Shown: positions 20,564 through 30,629 of the stretch, in pieces | Layout: each line of letters starts with the position of its first letter | How positions within the stretch are numbered: position 1 is the stretch's first letter | NCBI RefSeq assembly: GCF_002752675.1 | Contig: NZ_CP024608.1 | Coordinates: 4,898,001 to 4,962,000, forward strand | Length of the DNA stretch: 64,000 bases | Direction of reading: 5' to 3' | Origin: Massilia violaceinigra | GTDB lineage: Bacteria; Pseudomonadota; Gammaproteobacteria; Burkholderiales; Burkholderiaceae_D | The notes under the pieces: generated by a model | Database searches by the model: none | What the model saw: only the letters and a program-made list of their open reading frames with translations | Told to the model about the DNA's origin: nothing | Translations under genes and position numbers: made by a program

Positions 20564-20719
20564 GCTTTTTTGTACGGCGCACATCCCCGTGCACCGAGAA
20601 AAAAGAAGCTGCGGCCGACAGAGGCGCGAGAGTTGATGGAGATGAGGGAGCGACGGCGTTGCGCGCGGTCCCGGGCGATCCACAAACACGACAATTCCCG
20701 GCCGCTTGCTTCCATGCGT

Positions 20720-20895
20720 CCTGGCCGGTATCCGGGCTGACAGGTCAGATTGCCTCGCCTTCCCATGCCTGCGGCACAGTGGACCAAAGAGACAACCGGC
20801 CGCACGTCGTTGGACGACATGCGGCGCCTGTTTTACCGTTGCGGGGACAGCACACGTTTGCCGCTGGCATGCCAGCGCGTGTTTCCCGTTTAACT
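20720..20895 (-). ncRNA. Cobalamin riboswitch
   Basis: Read on the minus strand, the conserved AdoCbl-riboswitch blocks appear in order. AACGGGAAACACG starts the aptamer. GTGCTGTCCCCGCAACGGTAA is the core junction, then CCACTGTGCC, GGGAAGGCGAGG, and the B12 box GTCAGCCCGGATACCGGCC at the 3' end. An 8-bp hairpin (20896-20917) lies at its 5' edge. It precedes the TonB receptor by about 190 nt and should repress it when cobalamin binds. Confidence 0.95.
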
Positions 20896-21155
20896 GCGGC
20901 CTTCAGAGCAAGGCCGCGAGCACCAAAACGTGGTAATCATAACGGCTGCTGATGTATATAGCAATGTTTCCATATGCAGCGACAGGCCGGGCACAAGGAA
21001 GCGCTACGCTTGCCGGCCACGCTGGAACCGATTGCACGGGCCTTGATTTGAGGATGGCCTGCGCCGGGGAAAGGGGGATGGATGGCTGTGCGGCGCCGGA
21101 CAGCCTGGCGCGCCTCATTGCCGCATCAGGGGCAATGAGGCGGACAAACCGGCGC

Positions 21156-21425
21156 TTACCAGTTGTATTTCAAGGTCGCCCGTGCCGAGTGGGAAAGGCC
21201 CAGATAGCAGCTGTGGGTCGCGAAGCAGGAGGCGACATAGTCCTTATCCGCCACGTTGTTCACGTGCAGTTCGGCCATCCAGTCGTTCATGCGCCAGCCG
21301 GCGCAGGTCGTAGCGCAGCGCCAGGTCAAACAGGGTACGGGCGGGCACAGCGAAGCTGTTGATCGTGTCGCCCTGCGTCTTGCCGGTATAGCGCGCGCCC
21401 AAGCCCAGGCCCAGGCCGGCTCTGG
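21156..21425 (-). pseudogene. C-terminal remnant of a TonB-dependent siderophore receptor
   Basis: Minus-strand translation shows the last barrel strands of a siderophore receptor in two frames. ARYTGKTQGDTINSFAVPA..LFDLALRYDL lies in one frame. After a shift near 21290 the other frame continues WMAELHVNNVADKDYVAS, with CYLGLSHSARATLKYNW ending at the stop 21156-21158. The N-terminal 85-90 percent is absent; the sequence changes to an opposite-strand flavoprotein fragment near 21430-21450. Confidence 0.75.
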
Positions 21426-21449
21426 CCCAGGGCCACGCGGCACGTGCGC

Positions 21450-22359
21450 GTCGGTCTCCCAATGGGACTCGGACACGCCGGCCTGGTTCGACCCGATTCG
21501 CGATCCGCATGGCGTCGGGTGGCACCTCGACCGCCTGCTGTTCGACGCTGGCGTGCGCGATGGCGCCGTGGAAGCGGGCGTGGCGCTGGTCGACTCGGTG
21601 CGGCAGCTGGCGCTGTCGCACGAGGGCGGGCGCTGGCGTATCGATGCGCAATGCCTGGGGCAGGGCGGTGCCGCCCCATCCCGTGGAATGCACCAGACGC
21701 CAGTGCTGGTCGATGCCAGTGGCCGAGGCATGGCGGCGGCCAGGCAGCTCGGCCTTGCCCGGCGCGGCCGCGACCGCCTGGTGTGGCTGTACGCGCACTT
21801 GCCGGTGGACAGGGATGACAAGGATCAGGCCACCCGTGTCTGCGCCGACGCGAACGGCTGGTGGTATAGCGTGCGTGTGCCGTCCGGGCAACGGGTGCTG
21901 GCATTTCACCTTGATAGCGACGATGCCGAGCTCAAGGCACTGCGCGATCCGTACCGTTTGCTGGCCAAAGCGCAGCGCCATGGCTTGCTGGCCGGGATCC
22001 GGCCGGCGACGATGGACTTTCCGGTGCACCTGCGGCCGGCCGGCGGGGGCGGGCTCGATCCAGGCGCCACGGCCGCGCTGCCCGACGGCTTTTTCGCGAT
22101 CGGCGACGCGATGCTGGCGTTCGACCCGATTGCATCCCAGGGGCTGTTTAACGCCTTGGCCACGGCCGACAGTTGCGCCCAAGCGATCGGGCGCTATCTC
22201 GATGGCGTCGGCAATGCGCGCGCGCGCTACCTTGAGGAGATGCGCACGGTTGAAGCGCGGTATTGCCAGCGTCTCGGCGAAACCTACGCGGCAGTGAGCC
22301 GCTATGCCCGGGAGCGGTTCTGGCTGCGGCGCACTGCCGGCAACGCGGGCGCCCTTTGA
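21450..22359 (+). pseudogene. Truncated FAD-dependent oxidoreductase (monooxygenase/halogenase-like)
   Basis: From about 21450 the frame encodes the middle and C-terminal parts of a flavoprotein: GVGWHLDRLLFDAGVRDGAV, VLVDASGRGMA, then FFAIGDAMLAFDPIASQGL, the FAD-binding GD motif of this group. The first 80-90 residues with the GxGxxG dinucleotide motif are missing. The frame is open further left to 21256, but there it is antisense to the TonB remnant. It is probably non-functional, cut by the same rearrangement that removed the receptor's front. Confidence 0.7.
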
Positions 22360-22725
22360 CGCGCGGCGGGGGCGGTATAGCCCTGTCCAGCCGATGATGT
22401 TTTCGATGGGGCTGGAACCGGCTCGGGCGAAAAACTCGCTGGAAATCAAGGGCTTGGCATTCCGATGTGTCATCGAGTGGGAATGAAGTGTGACGCAGCT
22501 TCCAGTGCGACCGTGATCCGGGCGCCTGACCTGAGAAATTAACACTCTGCTGGCGCCGGCCTTATCGCAGCTTTCCACCAGTACGACACATTTCACCGTC
22601 ACCCGCTTCGCATTTTCGTGTGTCTTTCTTCCCGCGGCCGTACACTGATTTTGCCAGTTGATACATGGAAACTGTTCCAGGTGACGCTGTCGTTTCAGGT
22701 GATCGACCCACATAAACGACACACG
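22360..22725 (+). other. Gap without a gene
   Basis: 366 bp between the flavoprotein remnant and the PstS-like gene. I see no coding frame with family motifs, no strong -35/-10 pair and no hairpin terminator. Confidence 0.4.
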
Positions 22726-23484
22726 ATGAAAGCGCCCGCCTTCGTATTGCTCTCCCTTATGATCGCCAGCCTGGCCGGCAATGCCGGCGCCGAGGTGCTG
22801 GAAATTTCGGGCGGCACCACTCCGCAAAAAGATGTCCTGGAGTCGCGCGCTGCGGAAATACTCAAGTCCACCGGCGTGGAGATCAAGGTCAACGGTGTGG
22901 GGGCCGGCAATGGCATGGTGGCCCTGGTCGAGGGCAAGGTCAGCGTGGCAGCGGTAGGCGATACCCTGGCCGACTCGATCGAAGCTGGCAAAAAGGCGGC
23001 CAAGGCCGCCAGCAAGGACATCAAGGTTCCGGACAACCTGGTGTTCGCGCAAATCGGAAAAGACGAGCTGGTCATCATCGTGCACAAATCGAATGGCGTC
23101 AGCGCGCTGACCAAGGCCCAGCTCAAGGATATGGCAACGGGAAAAATCACCAACTGGAAAGAAGTCGGCGGCGCCGACCTGCCGGTCAAGGTGGTGGTGA
23201 CCAAGGCGGGAATGATTCCGAGCCTGGTGTTCCAGAAAACCATCATGGACGGCGCCGAGTACGCCAAAGGGGCGCTGGAAGCGCAGTCGCCGCGCGAAGT
23301 GATCACGTGGGTATCGCGCACTCCCGGCGGCTTCGGGCCCGCGGCCGACGTGCACGTCAAGGCCGGCGCGGGCGACAGCAAGAGCATCGGCGCGCCTGCC
23401 ATGTCGCGTCCACTCGGACTGGTCACCATCGGCGCGCCCACAGGGGCGGCCAAGAAGCTGGCCGACTACCTCAAAGTGAAATAA
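22726..23484 (+). CDS. PstS-like periplasmic substrate-binding protein
   Basis: A 252-residue exported protein. It has a signal peptide ([22 protein letters not shown]) and then a PBP-like domain: [13 protein letters not shown] at the ligand loop, [21 protein letters not shown], and [23 protein letters not shown], the usual signature of phosphate/PstS-like binding proteins. The ligand is phosphate or another small anion (inference). No ABC transporter genes follow; instead a chemoreceptor gene starts 28 bp later, which suggests the pair works in sensing. An ATG at 22618 would precede the signal peptide and is rejected. Confidence 0.8.
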   Translation: MKAPAFVLLSLMIASLAGNAGAEVLEISGGTTPQKDVLESRAAEILKSTGVEIKVNGVGAGNGMVALVEGKVSVAAVGDTLADSIEAGKKAAKAASKDIKVPDNLVFAQIGKDELVIIVHKSNGVSALTKAQLKDMATGKITNWKEVGGADLPVKVVVTKAGMIPSLVFQKTIMDGAEYAKGALEAQSPREVITWVSRTPGGFGPAADVHVKAGAGDSKSIGAPAMSRPLGLVTIGAPTGAAKKLADYLKVK

Positions 23485-23512
23485 TTCGTCCGACCTTGCC
23501 GAGCCGCCGCCT

Positions 23513-26092
23513 ATGTCATACAACGTCAATATCAGCACCCGCCTGATGATCCTGACCGGCACGCTGCTCACCGCGCTGGCCTTGGTGGGCCTGGTCGCCT
23601 TGCGCGGCTTGTCTGCCAGCAACGAGAGCATGCGCACCATTGATGAAGACAGCACCGTGCCCCTGGTCGGGCTTGGGGAGATGCCGGGCGATATGTATCG
23701 CTCGCGCACGCTGGTGATAGGCGGCATGGGGGCGGAGAATTCGGAGGCGGCTGAGCTTTCCTACCGCGAGGTGGCCGTCGTCAATGCCAAGTTGAAAAAG
23801 AGCCTGGACAGCTACAAGCGCTCCTTGCAGTCGAGCGACGCGAAAGCCCAGGCCGGCATCTTCGAAACGGCGTGGGAGCAGTATGCCGTCGCTGGCGACA
23901 AGGTCGTCACCTTGGCCAAGGGTGGCGATTACGAGGCGGCCAGCGCCCAGCTCAAGATAGACTCCGAGAAGAAGTTCGAGTCTGCCCGTTCAGCCTTGCT
24001 GACCCGCATGATGCAGCAAAAGGGCGAAGCCCAGGCCGCGTTTTCGGCCGCCGACACGTCGAGCGCCACCACGCGCGAGGTCATGCTGGCGACCTTGGGA
24101 CTGGGCCTGTTGCTGGGCGCCTTTTTGTCGCATATCGTCATCGATTCCATCAAGAAGCCTTTGCGGCGCGCGGTTGAAGTGGCCAACCGTGTCGCCACGG
24201 GCGATCTGAGCGAACATATCGAAGTGACCTCCACCGACGAAACGGGCCAGTTGCTGGCCGCTTTGCGCGACATGGACGCCAGCCTGGAAAGAACCATCGG
24301 CAAGGTGCGCGAGGGCTCGGACCGGATCGTCACCGCCTCGATCGAGATCGCCAGGGGCAATATGGACTTGTCCGGCCGCACCGAGCAGCAGGCCAGTTCG
24401 ATTGAAGAGACCACCGCCTCGATCATGGAATTGACCGACACGGTCAGGCAGAACGCAGACAATGCGCGCCAGGCCAGCCAGCTGGCGCTCAGTGCCTCGG
24501 CCGTGGCGGCGAAAGGCGGCACGGTCGTGTCGGAAGTGGTGTCGACCATGCGGTCGATAAACACGTCCTCGCGTCGTATCGTCGACATCATCAGCGTGAT
24601 CGACGGCATCGCATTCCAGACCAACATTCTGGCCCTGAACGCGGCGGTCGAAGCGGCGCGCGCCGGCGAACAGGGACGCGGCTTTGCCGTGGTGGCATCG
24701 GAGGTACGCAACCTAGCGCAGCGCTCGGCAGCGGCCGCGAAAGAAATCAAGACCCTGATCGAAGATTCGGTCGACATGGTCGAAGCCGATACCCGACTGG
24801 TCGATCAGGCCGGCACCACCATGAACGATGTGGTGGCCAGCGTCCAGAAAGTGACCGACATCATGAAAGAGATCGTGTCGGCCAGCCAGGAGCAGACAGT
24901 CGGGATCGAACAGATCAACCAGGCCATCATCGAGATGGACAAGGTGACCCAGCAGAATTCCGCGCTGGTCGAGCAGGCCGCCGCCGCCGCCCAGTCGATG
25001 CAGGAGGACGCGGCCGCGCTGGCCCAGGTGGCGCAAGCGTTCAAGCTCAACGCGGCCGACACACTGCCGGCCCCGGCTCACGGCTTGCTGAAGTTGGCGC
25101 GACAATCAGCGTCCTGGCGTCAGTGGCCGCAAGTTCGGCATGGCCGCTCGCGGGAACCCTGCCGGTACCCCGCCCGAGACGACCCTGTGGATCAAGTCTG
25201 CGGGCGAGGAGGGCGGTTGTGCGGGAGCTGCCGGTCAGTTCGTGGCGCAGTTGGCGTACCGCGTGATCTGCGGCTATCAGGTCCGCGCGTCGGTGCATCG
25301 GTGGCGAGCGGCCTGCAGCATGCTGGTTCCCCATCACGCCGGTGGTCGCCGGGCCGACCGCGCGTCGCCGTCGCCGTCGCGCTCTCCCTCATCGGGCGCA
25401 TCGGTGACCGCCAGGCGGAACAGCAGACCCGGCTCCACCCTGTGCGCCGACAGCGTCCATCGATGTGCCCGCGCTATTTCCTCGCAGATGGCCAGGCCGA
25501 GTCCTGCTCCATGGTCACGCCGGTGGTCGGTTTCGAGATCCTGCGCGCGTGCGGGGCCGGCGAGGTCGAGGTCGCCAAAGGGGGAGGGCGCGCGCTACGG
25601 CCGCCGCCGCAACATCGATGTCGAGATCGAACTGAACGGCCTGGCGCTGGGCGACGTCGAACAAGCCATCCTTGCGCTGCCGAGCCTGCAAAAGATGCCC
25701 TAGCCCGGATATTTCATGAGTCTGCCAATCTGAGGGCCGGGGTGCGTCGAACATGGCTGCGGCATGTTGATTGCTCGCTTCCTGGTATCGGTTCTGCCGC
25801 GCGGCCTGATTGCAGACGTAACTCCCCCTACCCCCGTTGCTTTATAGCGTGCCGGGGACAGCACTTGGCGGGCTTATGGTGCCAGCGCGCGGGCGGCAGT
25901 GAGGAAGACGTGCTTGAGTGGATGTTGGGATGCGAGCATGACGCGCACGCGCCGCGTGTTGCGCACGACGGCCGCGCCGATCTTGAGCAGTTTGATGCGG
26001 ATCGTCGCCGTGCAGGCGCGTGCCAGTTCCGTGCCAACCAAAGCCAGGCGGCGCAAATTGATCATCAGGGTATAGGCGAACGCTGCCAGTAG
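23513..26092 (+). CDS. Methyl-accepting chemotaxis protein with a non-homologous read-through tail
   Basis: Residues 1-525 form a normal chemoreceptor: TM1 ([20 protein letters not shown]), a four-helix-bundle sensor, TM2 near residue 200, a HAMP domain, and the signalling domain with the hairpin tip [38 protein letters not shown]. Similarity stops at about [14 protein letters not shown] (near 25080). The frame then runs 330 more residues through decayed gene pieces and antisense to the IS transposase, so a frameshift or deletion has probably removed the true stop. Whether the long protein is made or functional is unknown. The upstream PstS-like protein may present its ligand to this receptor. 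Confidence 0.75.
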   Translation: MSYNVNISTRLMILTGTLLTALALVGLVALRGLSASNESMRTIDEDSTVPLVGLGEMPGDMYRSRTLVIGGMGAENSEAAELSYREVAVVNAKLKKSLDSYKRSLQSSDAKAQAGIFETAWEQYAVAGDKVVTLAKGGDYEAASAQLKIDSEKKFESARSALLTRMMQQKGEAQAAFSAADTSSATTREVMLATLGLGLLLGAFLSHIVIDSIKKPLRRAVEVANRVATGDLSEHIEVTSTDETGQLLAALRDMDASLERTIGKVREGSDRIVTASIEIARGNMDLSGRTEQQASSIEETTASIMELTDTVRQNADNARQASQLALSASAVAAKGGTVVSEVVSTMRSINTSSRRIVDIISVIDGIAFQTNILALNAAVEAARAGEQGRGFAVVASEVRNLAQRSAAAAKEIKTLIEDSVDMVEADTRLVDQAGTTMNDVVASVQKVTDIMKEIVSASQEQTVGIEQINQAIIEMDKVTQQNSALVEQAAAAAQSMQEDAAALAQVAQAFKLNAADTLPAPAHGLLKLARQSASWRQWPQVRHGRSREPCRYPARDDPVDQVCGRGGRLCGSCRSVRGAVGVPRDLRLSGPRVGASVASGLQHAGSPSRRWSPGRPRVAVAVALSLIGRIGDRQAEQQTRLHPVRRQRPSMCPRYFLADGQAESCSMVTPVVGFEILRACGAGEVEVAKGGGRALRPPPQHRCRDRTERPGAGRRRTSHPCAAEPAKDALARIFHESANLRAGVRRTWLRHVDCSLPGIGSAARPDCRRNSPYPRCFIACRGQHLAGLWCQRAGGSEEDVLEWMLGCEHDAHAPRVAHDGRADLEQFDADRRRAGACQFRANQSQAAQIDHQGIGERCQ
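25334..25576 (-). pseudogene. Sensor histidine kinase C-terminal fragment
   Basis: The minus strand reads [19 protein letters not shown] followed by GLLFRLAVT and a stop at 25334-25336. This is the ATP-binding G2 box and last strand of an HATPase domain. Nothing of the H box or the N/G1 boxes is visible upstream, where the plus strand carries an RND fragment. It is a short relic. Confidence 0.6.
25580..25703 (+). pseudogene. RND efflux pump fragment, left of the IS
   Basis: Plus-strand translation [20 protein letters not shown] then LPSLQKMP matches the segment of HAE1-type (AcrB/MexB) pumps just before the second transmembrane bundle (RRNVTVEVELNG..LPPGV in relatives). It stops at the IS junction. 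The matching continuation lies right of the IS at 27278. Confidence 0.6.
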
Positions 26093-27273
26093 CAGCCGCA
26101 GTTGGTTGGCCTGGAATTTATGGCAGCTCGCACGGCGTCCGAACAAATCGAGCTGCGCCTCCTTGATACGGTTCTCTGCTTCGCCACGGGCGCAATACAC
26201 GCGTTCGTACAGTGCCTTGGGACCCCCAGTCAGGTTGGTGACGATGAAACGCGGGTTGGCGCCGCGCGCATCGTGTTCCAGCCGCGCGATGACGCGCCGT
26301 TGCCGATCCCACGTCCCCGCCGCATAAGTGAATTCTCCAATCATGCGCTGCTTGGAACCGGCCTTCTGATACATCTCGGCCAGTGCCAGTTCGGCCAACT
26401 CTACTCGTTGCAGCAACGCTGAGTTCTTTTGCAAGCCGACGATATAGTGCAGCCCCCATTTCTCGAAGTGGCGCAGAGCTTGATGACGGCAGAACCCGGA
26501 ATCGCCGCGCACGATGATGCGGATGCGTGGCCAAGCCTGGCGCAAGCGCCGGGAGATCAATTTGATTAATGCGCTGAGGATACCGGCCGGATCGCGGCTG
26601 CTGGGTCGCAAGACGCAGGCGAGGATATCCTGGCCACAGAAGACGTACAGCGGCAAGTAACAGTAATTGTCGTAGTAGCGGTGGAAGTGGGACTTCTCTT
26701 GCTCTCCATGCAGCGGCATGTGGGTGGCATCGATGTCGAGCACCAGTTCCTTGGGCCGCTTAGCTTTGCTGGCGATGAACTGATCGAGCAGAACGCCATG
26801 CAGGGCGGCCGCCTGCGCGCGCGTGGAGGACGTTTCAAGCCGGCTCAGCGTCGGCGCCGAGGCCAAGTCATCGGCCCGGCCCACTGCCGTTTGCATGGCC
26901 AAGTCGCGGCGCAGCACATTGTGGTCACAGACGTCCTCCCAGCCACAGCACAGGCCGTACACGCGCTGCGCGAGCAAGTCGCGCATGCTGTGCGAAACGC
27001 TGGCACGACGGCGTCGATCCTCGAATACGCGCGCAATCGCTTTGCTTAAGCCGATGCGCTGATCCACTTGGCGCAGCAGCAGAACCCCGCCGTCGCTGAC
27101 GATGTCGCCGCCGTCGAATGACGCCTCAACGACGCGCCGTCCAACCCTCCCCAACTTGATCGGTTCATTGGTACAATTTGGCATCGGCGGTCCCCGGTTG
27201 TGATTGGCGTCAGATACCAGTAACAACGCGCTTCGGCACGGGATCGCCGACCTCTACTCACGAAATATCCGGG
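25704..27273 (-). mobile_element. IS1380-family insertion sequence
   Basis: A 1570-bp element bounded by 17-bp inverted repeats with one mismatch (CCCGGATATTTCATGAG at 25704-25720 and its complement with C for T at 27257-27273). CTAG flanks both ends (25700-25703 and 27274-27277), consistent with a 4-bp target duplication. It carries one transposase gene on the minus strand. The flanks rejoin as one RND reading frame, so the element sits inside a former efflux gene. Confidence 0.88.
25874..27184 (-). CDS. IS1380-family DDE transposase
   Basis: A 436-residue transposase starting [16 protein letters not shown] positions can be read as [14 protein letters not shown] (first Asp), [13 protein letters not shown] (second Asp, the typical IS1380 GDSGFC motif) and a Glu in [13 protein letters not shown]. 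It is intact, with length normal for the family. The preceding ATG at 27226 gives a 14-residue extension without a better ribosome site. Confidence 0.9.
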   Translation of the reverse strand: MPNCTNEPIKLGRVGRRVVEASFDGGDIVSDGGVLLLRQVDQRIGLSKAIARVFEDRRRRASVSHSMRDLLAQRVYGLCCGWEDVCDHNVLRRDLAMQTAVGRADDLASAPTLSRLETSSTRAQAAALHGVLLDQFIASKAKRPKELVLDIDATHMPLHGEQEKSHFHRYYDNYCYLPLYVFCGQDILACVLRPSSRDPAGILSALIKLISRRLRQAWPRIRIIVRGDSGFCRHQALRHFEKWGLHYIVGLQKNSALLQRVELAELALAEMYQKAGSKQRMIGEFTYAAGTWDRQRRVIARLEHDARGANPRFIVTNLTGGPKALYERVYCARGEAENRIKEAQLDLFGRRASCHKFQANQLRLLLAAFAYTLMINLRRLALVGTELARACTATIRIKLLKIGAAVVRNTRRVRVMLASQHPLKHVFLTAARALAP

Positions 27274-27277
27274 CTAG

Positions 27278-27487
27278 GGCGTGACCCAGGCGCCGGTCGG
27301 GGATGCCGAGGCTATTGACGAGCTCGCTTCTGGCTTCGGCGTGGCCATGCTGACCGGCGTGCTGTGCATCTATATGGTGCTGGTGCTTCTGCTTCTGCTC
27401 AAGAACTTCCTGCAGCCGGCGACCAACCTGGCCGCGCTCATGCTTTCGGTGCCCGGCGCGTTCCTTGCGCTGTTCGTGACGGGATCA
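27278..27487 (+). pseudogene. RND efflux pump fragment, right of the IS
   Basis: GVTQAPVGDAEAIDELASGFG, then VAMLTGVLCIYMVLVLLLLLKN and VPGAFLALFVTG match transmembrane helix regions of AcrB/MexB-type pumps directly after the left fragment. Homology ends at FVTG and a stop follows at 27527-27529. From 27488 to 27622 I see no coding similarity, only the upstream region of the DJ-1-like gene. Confidence 0.7.
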
Positions 27488-27622
27488 TGCCGGCACCACC
27501 ACGCAGGAGCAGCGCCCTGTTTTTCCTGACGCTGGGGATTTGTTCCGACACATCGGTTTTTCACGTCCAATTCACATTGCGCACGCCATCCTGTCAGCCA
27601 TACGACAACAACGGAGGTAGCA

Positions 27623-28675
27623 ATGATCAAGAAATTACTACGCGCGGGGGCCTGGCTGGCCGCGACCCTGGTTCTACTCGCCGCCGGGGGCTATCTTTAC
27701 TATCGCAGCCTGGACCTGGACCAACTGCCCAGGGCAAATCCGCAGTTCGCCGTGGCCGATCTGGCCTACCTGAAAAACGCGGTGGCGCAGAAACGCGGGC
27801 GCATCCTGGCCGTGGTCAGCAGCACTGAGCGCGGCGGGCCCGCCATGAAGCGGGCCGGCTACGAGCTGACCGAGCTCGCCCGGGCCTACTATGTGTTCCA
27901 GGCCAATGGCTACGAGGTGGATATCGCCTCGCCCAAAGGCGGCAAGCCGCCGGAAAGGATCGATCTGGACGACATGGGCGACGCCGACTACGCCTTCCTC
28001 AACGACGCTGCCGCGCAGGCCAAAGTCGTCAATTCGATTGCGCTGGCCCATGTCGATGCGCGCCAGTACGCGGCCGTGTATTTCGTCGGAGGAAAGGGCG
28101 CCATGTACGACTTGCCGGACAATCCGGACGTGGCCCGCATTGTCAACGAGATCGCCGGACGCGGCGTCGTTGGCGCTGTCTGTCACGGGCCGGCGGCTTT
28201 GCTGGGCGTGAAGCTGGCCAGCGGCAAGGCGCTGGTGGCTGGCCGCCGCATGACCGCCTTCACCAATGAGGAGGAACTGTTTCTGACGAAGGACGCGCGC
28301 ACGCGCTTTGGCTTCCTGCTCGAGGAGAGGGCGGTCGCGGACGGCGCGCGCTTTGTCGCCGGTCCCAAGTACATCGACAACACCGTCGTCGATGGCCGTC
28401 TGGTCACGGGTCAGAACGCCTGGTCCACCTGGTCGGTGGCGGAAGCGATGATCGCCGCGCTGGGACACCGGCCGGTGGCGCGCGAACGCACCGCCGAAGA
28501 GGTCAGTCTGCGGCTGCTGGCGACCTACTATCGCGCCGGCCTGGGCGCGGCCCGCGCCGAGCAGGCCGTGCTGCCGCGGTTTGATAAAATGATGGTACTG
28601 ATGCATTCGGTGGTGGCCGCCATGCAGTGGCGCGCGATCGATGCCGTCAACCTCCAGCGCCTCGCAAACGGATAA
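27623..28675 (+). CDS. Membrane-anchored DJ-1/PfpI-like protein
   Basis: A 350-residue protein with one N-terminal hydrophobic helix (LLRAGAWLAATLVLLAAGGYLYY) and a class I glutamine-amidotransferase-like domain of the DJ-1/PfpI group: VFQANGYEVDIASPKGG, YFVGGKGAMYDLPD and the nucleophile elbow GAVCHGPAALL (C187), then VTGQNAWSTWSVAEAMI. Relatives are chaperone-like or glyoxalase/peptidase enzymes. The C-terminal 70 residues extend beyond the fold. GGAGGT lies 6 bp before the ATG. It is followed 8 bp later by a response regulator, so it is probably in the same operon. Confidence 0.8.
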   Translation: MIKKLLRAGAWLAATLVLLAAGGYLYYRSLDLDQLPRANPQFAVADLAYLKNAVAQKRGRILAVVSSTERGGPAMKRAGYELTELARAYYVFQANGYEVDIASPKGGKPPERIDLDDMGDADYAFLNDAAAQAKVVNSIALAHVDARQYAAVYFVGGKGAMYDLPDNPDVARIVNEIAGRGVVGAVCHGPAALLGVKLASGKALVAGRRMTAFTNEEELFLTKDARTRFGFLLEERAVADGARFVAGPKYIDNTVVDGRLVTGQNAWSTWSVAEAMIAALGHRPVARERTAEEVSLRLLATYYRAGLGAARAEQAVLPRFDKMMVLMHSVVAAMQWRAIDAVNLQRLANG

Positions 28676-28683
28676 GGACTCCG

Positions 28684-29364
28684 ATGCCCCTGCATATTCT
28701 CGTCGTCGAAGACCATGCGCTGCTCGCGAAAAATCTCGCGGACGGGCTGGAGCTGCACGGCCACACCGCCGATTTCGCGGGCAACGGCGAACTGGGGCTG
28801 AAGCTGGCCCTGGAAAACCACTATGATCTGATGATCCTCGACCTCGGCTTGCCCGGCATCGACGGCTTGGAAGTATGCAGGCGTCTGCGCAATCAGATGA
28901 CGCGCCGCATGCCCGTGCTGATGCTGACCGCGCGCGATGCCTTGCACGACAAGCTCAGCGGCTTCGACAGCGGTGCCGACGATTATCTCGTCAAGCCGTT
29001 CGCACTGGCGGAACTGCTCGCGCGCTGCACCGTGCTGGCGCGCAGGCATACGCTCAATGAGGAGCATACGCTGGCCATCGGCAGCTTGCGCATCGACCGC
29101 CAGGCGCAGGCGGTGACGCGCGGCGGGCAGGCGGTCAAGCTCAATCCGGTCGGGTATCAGATATTGCTGGCGTTGGCGGAGGCGCATCCGCGCGTGATCA
29201 CCCGCTCGGAGCTGACCCGCAAGCTGTGGCATGACACGCCGCCTGATTCCGACGCCCTGCGCACGCATCTCTATCAGCTGCGGCGTAGTCTCGACAAACC
29301 GTTCGGCAGCGCGATGCTGCTGACCGTGCACGGGGTCGGGTTCAAGCTCGATGCGGGCGCGTGA
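28684..29364 (+). CDS. OmpR/PhoB-type response regulator
   Basis: A 226-residue regulator. The receiver domain starts LHILVVEDHALLAKNL with phospho-acceptor D53 (MILDLGLPG) and Lys in YLVKPF. The C-terminal winged helix has TRSELTRKLWHDTPPDSDALRTHLYQLRRSLD and the terminal VHGVGFKLDA. It resembles the QseB/PmrA group. Its stop overlaps the GTG of the partner kinase. Confidence 0.93.
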   Translation: MPLHILVVEDHALLAKNLADGLELHGHTADFAGNGELGLKLALENHYDLMILDLGLPGIDGLEVCRRLRNQMTRRMPVLMLTARDALHDKLSGFDSGADDYLVKPFALAELLARCTVLARRHTLNEEHTLAIGSLRIDRQAQAVTRGGQAVKLNPVGYQILLALAEAHPRVITRSELTRKLWHDTPPDSDALRTHLYQLRRSLDKPFGSAMLLTVHGVGFKLDAGA

Positions 29365-30629
29365 AGGCCGGCGCTTCCCTGCGCAGCAGGATGATGGCGG
29401 CGTTCGCGCTGTTCGCGCTGGCCACGGCCTTGTGCTTCAGCCTGTTCAGCGTGCTGTTCGTCTATTCGATCGAGGACAGTTTTTTCGACAACATGCTGCG
29501 GCAGGAGGCCGCGCATCAGCAGCGCAGCTGGAGTGCGTCGGGCAGCCTGGCCGCGCCGCTGCACGGTAGCGTCACTCTGCATCGCGCTCTGGCCACGTTT
29601 CCGGCGGATCTTGCGCTTCAGCTGAGGGGCGCAGCACGCAACGGCGAGTTCTTCGGCGAGCAGGGGCGGCACTATCACGTACGCAAACTGGACCTGGGCA
29701 GCAAACCGGCTTACCTGGTGGCGGAAGTGAGCCGCGACCTTGTGGTGCGCCCGCGCATGCCGTTCATTCTGGGCTTTCTTGCCGTATCGACCATGGCGAT
29801 CCTGGTCATCACGCTGGGAATCGGCTACTGGCTGGCGTGGCGCGCCACGGCGCCGTTGACGCGGCTTGCGCTTCTGGTGTCGGGGGCGGAGCCGGGCCAG
29901 CTGCCGCGGCACTTCGCACAGGACTTTCCGGATAACGAGATCGGCGCGCTCGCGCGCAAGCTGGACGAGGCGATGGCGCGTATCGCCGAATTCATCGAAC
30001 GCGAGCAGCATTTCACGCGCGATGCGAGCCATGAGCTGCGCACGCCGCTGGCAGTGATCGAAGGGGCTGCGCAGCTGCTGGCGCAACAAGCGCTTTCGGC
30101 GCAGGCGGCCGACCAGTTGCAGCGCGTGCGCAGCGCCGCGGCGCAGATGGCACAGACGGTCGTGACCTTGCTGTCGCTGGCGCGCGAGGAGCTCGATGCG
30201 TCCGTGGCCGAGCCGGTGGCGTTGCTGCCGCTGGTCGAAGACGCGGTCGTGCAGTTTGCGCATCTGCTGGACGGCAAAGCTGTCGAGGTCAGCGTTGAGG
30301 TGGCGCAAGGCACCATCGTCCAGAGCCATCGCGCGGCGCTGGCGATCCTGCTCTCCAACCTGGTCAGCAACGCGTTCGGCCATACGCAGCAGGGCGACAT
30401 ACGGATTTATATGGAAGGCGGCAGCCTGGTCGTTGCCGATAGCGGGCCGGGGATCGCCCCCGGTCTGCGCGAGCGTCTGTTCAGGTCGGGCGCCAAAGGC
30501 GAAGCCAGCGATGGTTTCGGCCTGGGACTGTCGATTGCGCGACGGCTCGGCGAGCGCGTCGGCATCGACATCGAGATCGACAGCGTTTCCGGGGGGGGCA
30601 CCCGGGCCCGCCTTTCGTGGCAGGGTTGA
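29361..30629 (+). CDS. Sensor histidine kinase of the OmpR-type pair
   Basis: A 422-residue kinase starting at GTG 29361 (GTGA overlap with the regulator). TM1 lies near residues 12-35 and TM2 near 135-157 (ILGFLAVSTMAILVITLGIGYW), with a short periplasmic sensor between, then HAMP, the H box ASHELRTPLAVIEGA (H224), an N box (LLSNLVSNAFGH), G1 (VADSGPGI) and G2 (GFGLGLSIARRLGERVG). The signal is unknown. Only a 683-bp gap separates it from the PKS locus, so a regulatory link is possible but unsupported. Confidence 0.93.
   Translation: MKAGASLRSRMMAAFALFALATALCFSLFSVLFVYSIEDSFFDNMLRQEAAHQQRSWSASGSLAAPLHGSVTLHRALATFPADLALQLRGAARNGEFFGEQGRHYHVRKLDLGSKPAYLVAEVSRDLVVRPRMPFILGFLAVSTMAILVITLGIGYWLAWRATAPLTRLALLVSGAEPGQLPRHFAQDFPDNEIGALARKLDEAMARIAEFIEREQHFTRDASHELRTPLAVIEGAAQLLAQQALSAQAADQLQRVRSAAAQMAQTVVTLLSLAREELDASVAEPVALLPLVEDAVVQFAHLLDGKAVEVSVEVAQGTIVQSHRAALAILLSNLVSNAFGHTQQGDIRIYMEGGSLVVADSGPGIAPGLRERLFRSGAKGEASDGFGLGLSIARRLGERVGIDIEIDSVSGGGTRARLSWQG

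Noticed and set aside
21244..23727. An 827-codon minus-strand frame over the flavoprotein remnant and PstS-like gene
   Set aside because: Only its last 30-60 residues (the TonB tail) match anything; the rest is antisense to recognisable plus-strand proteins.
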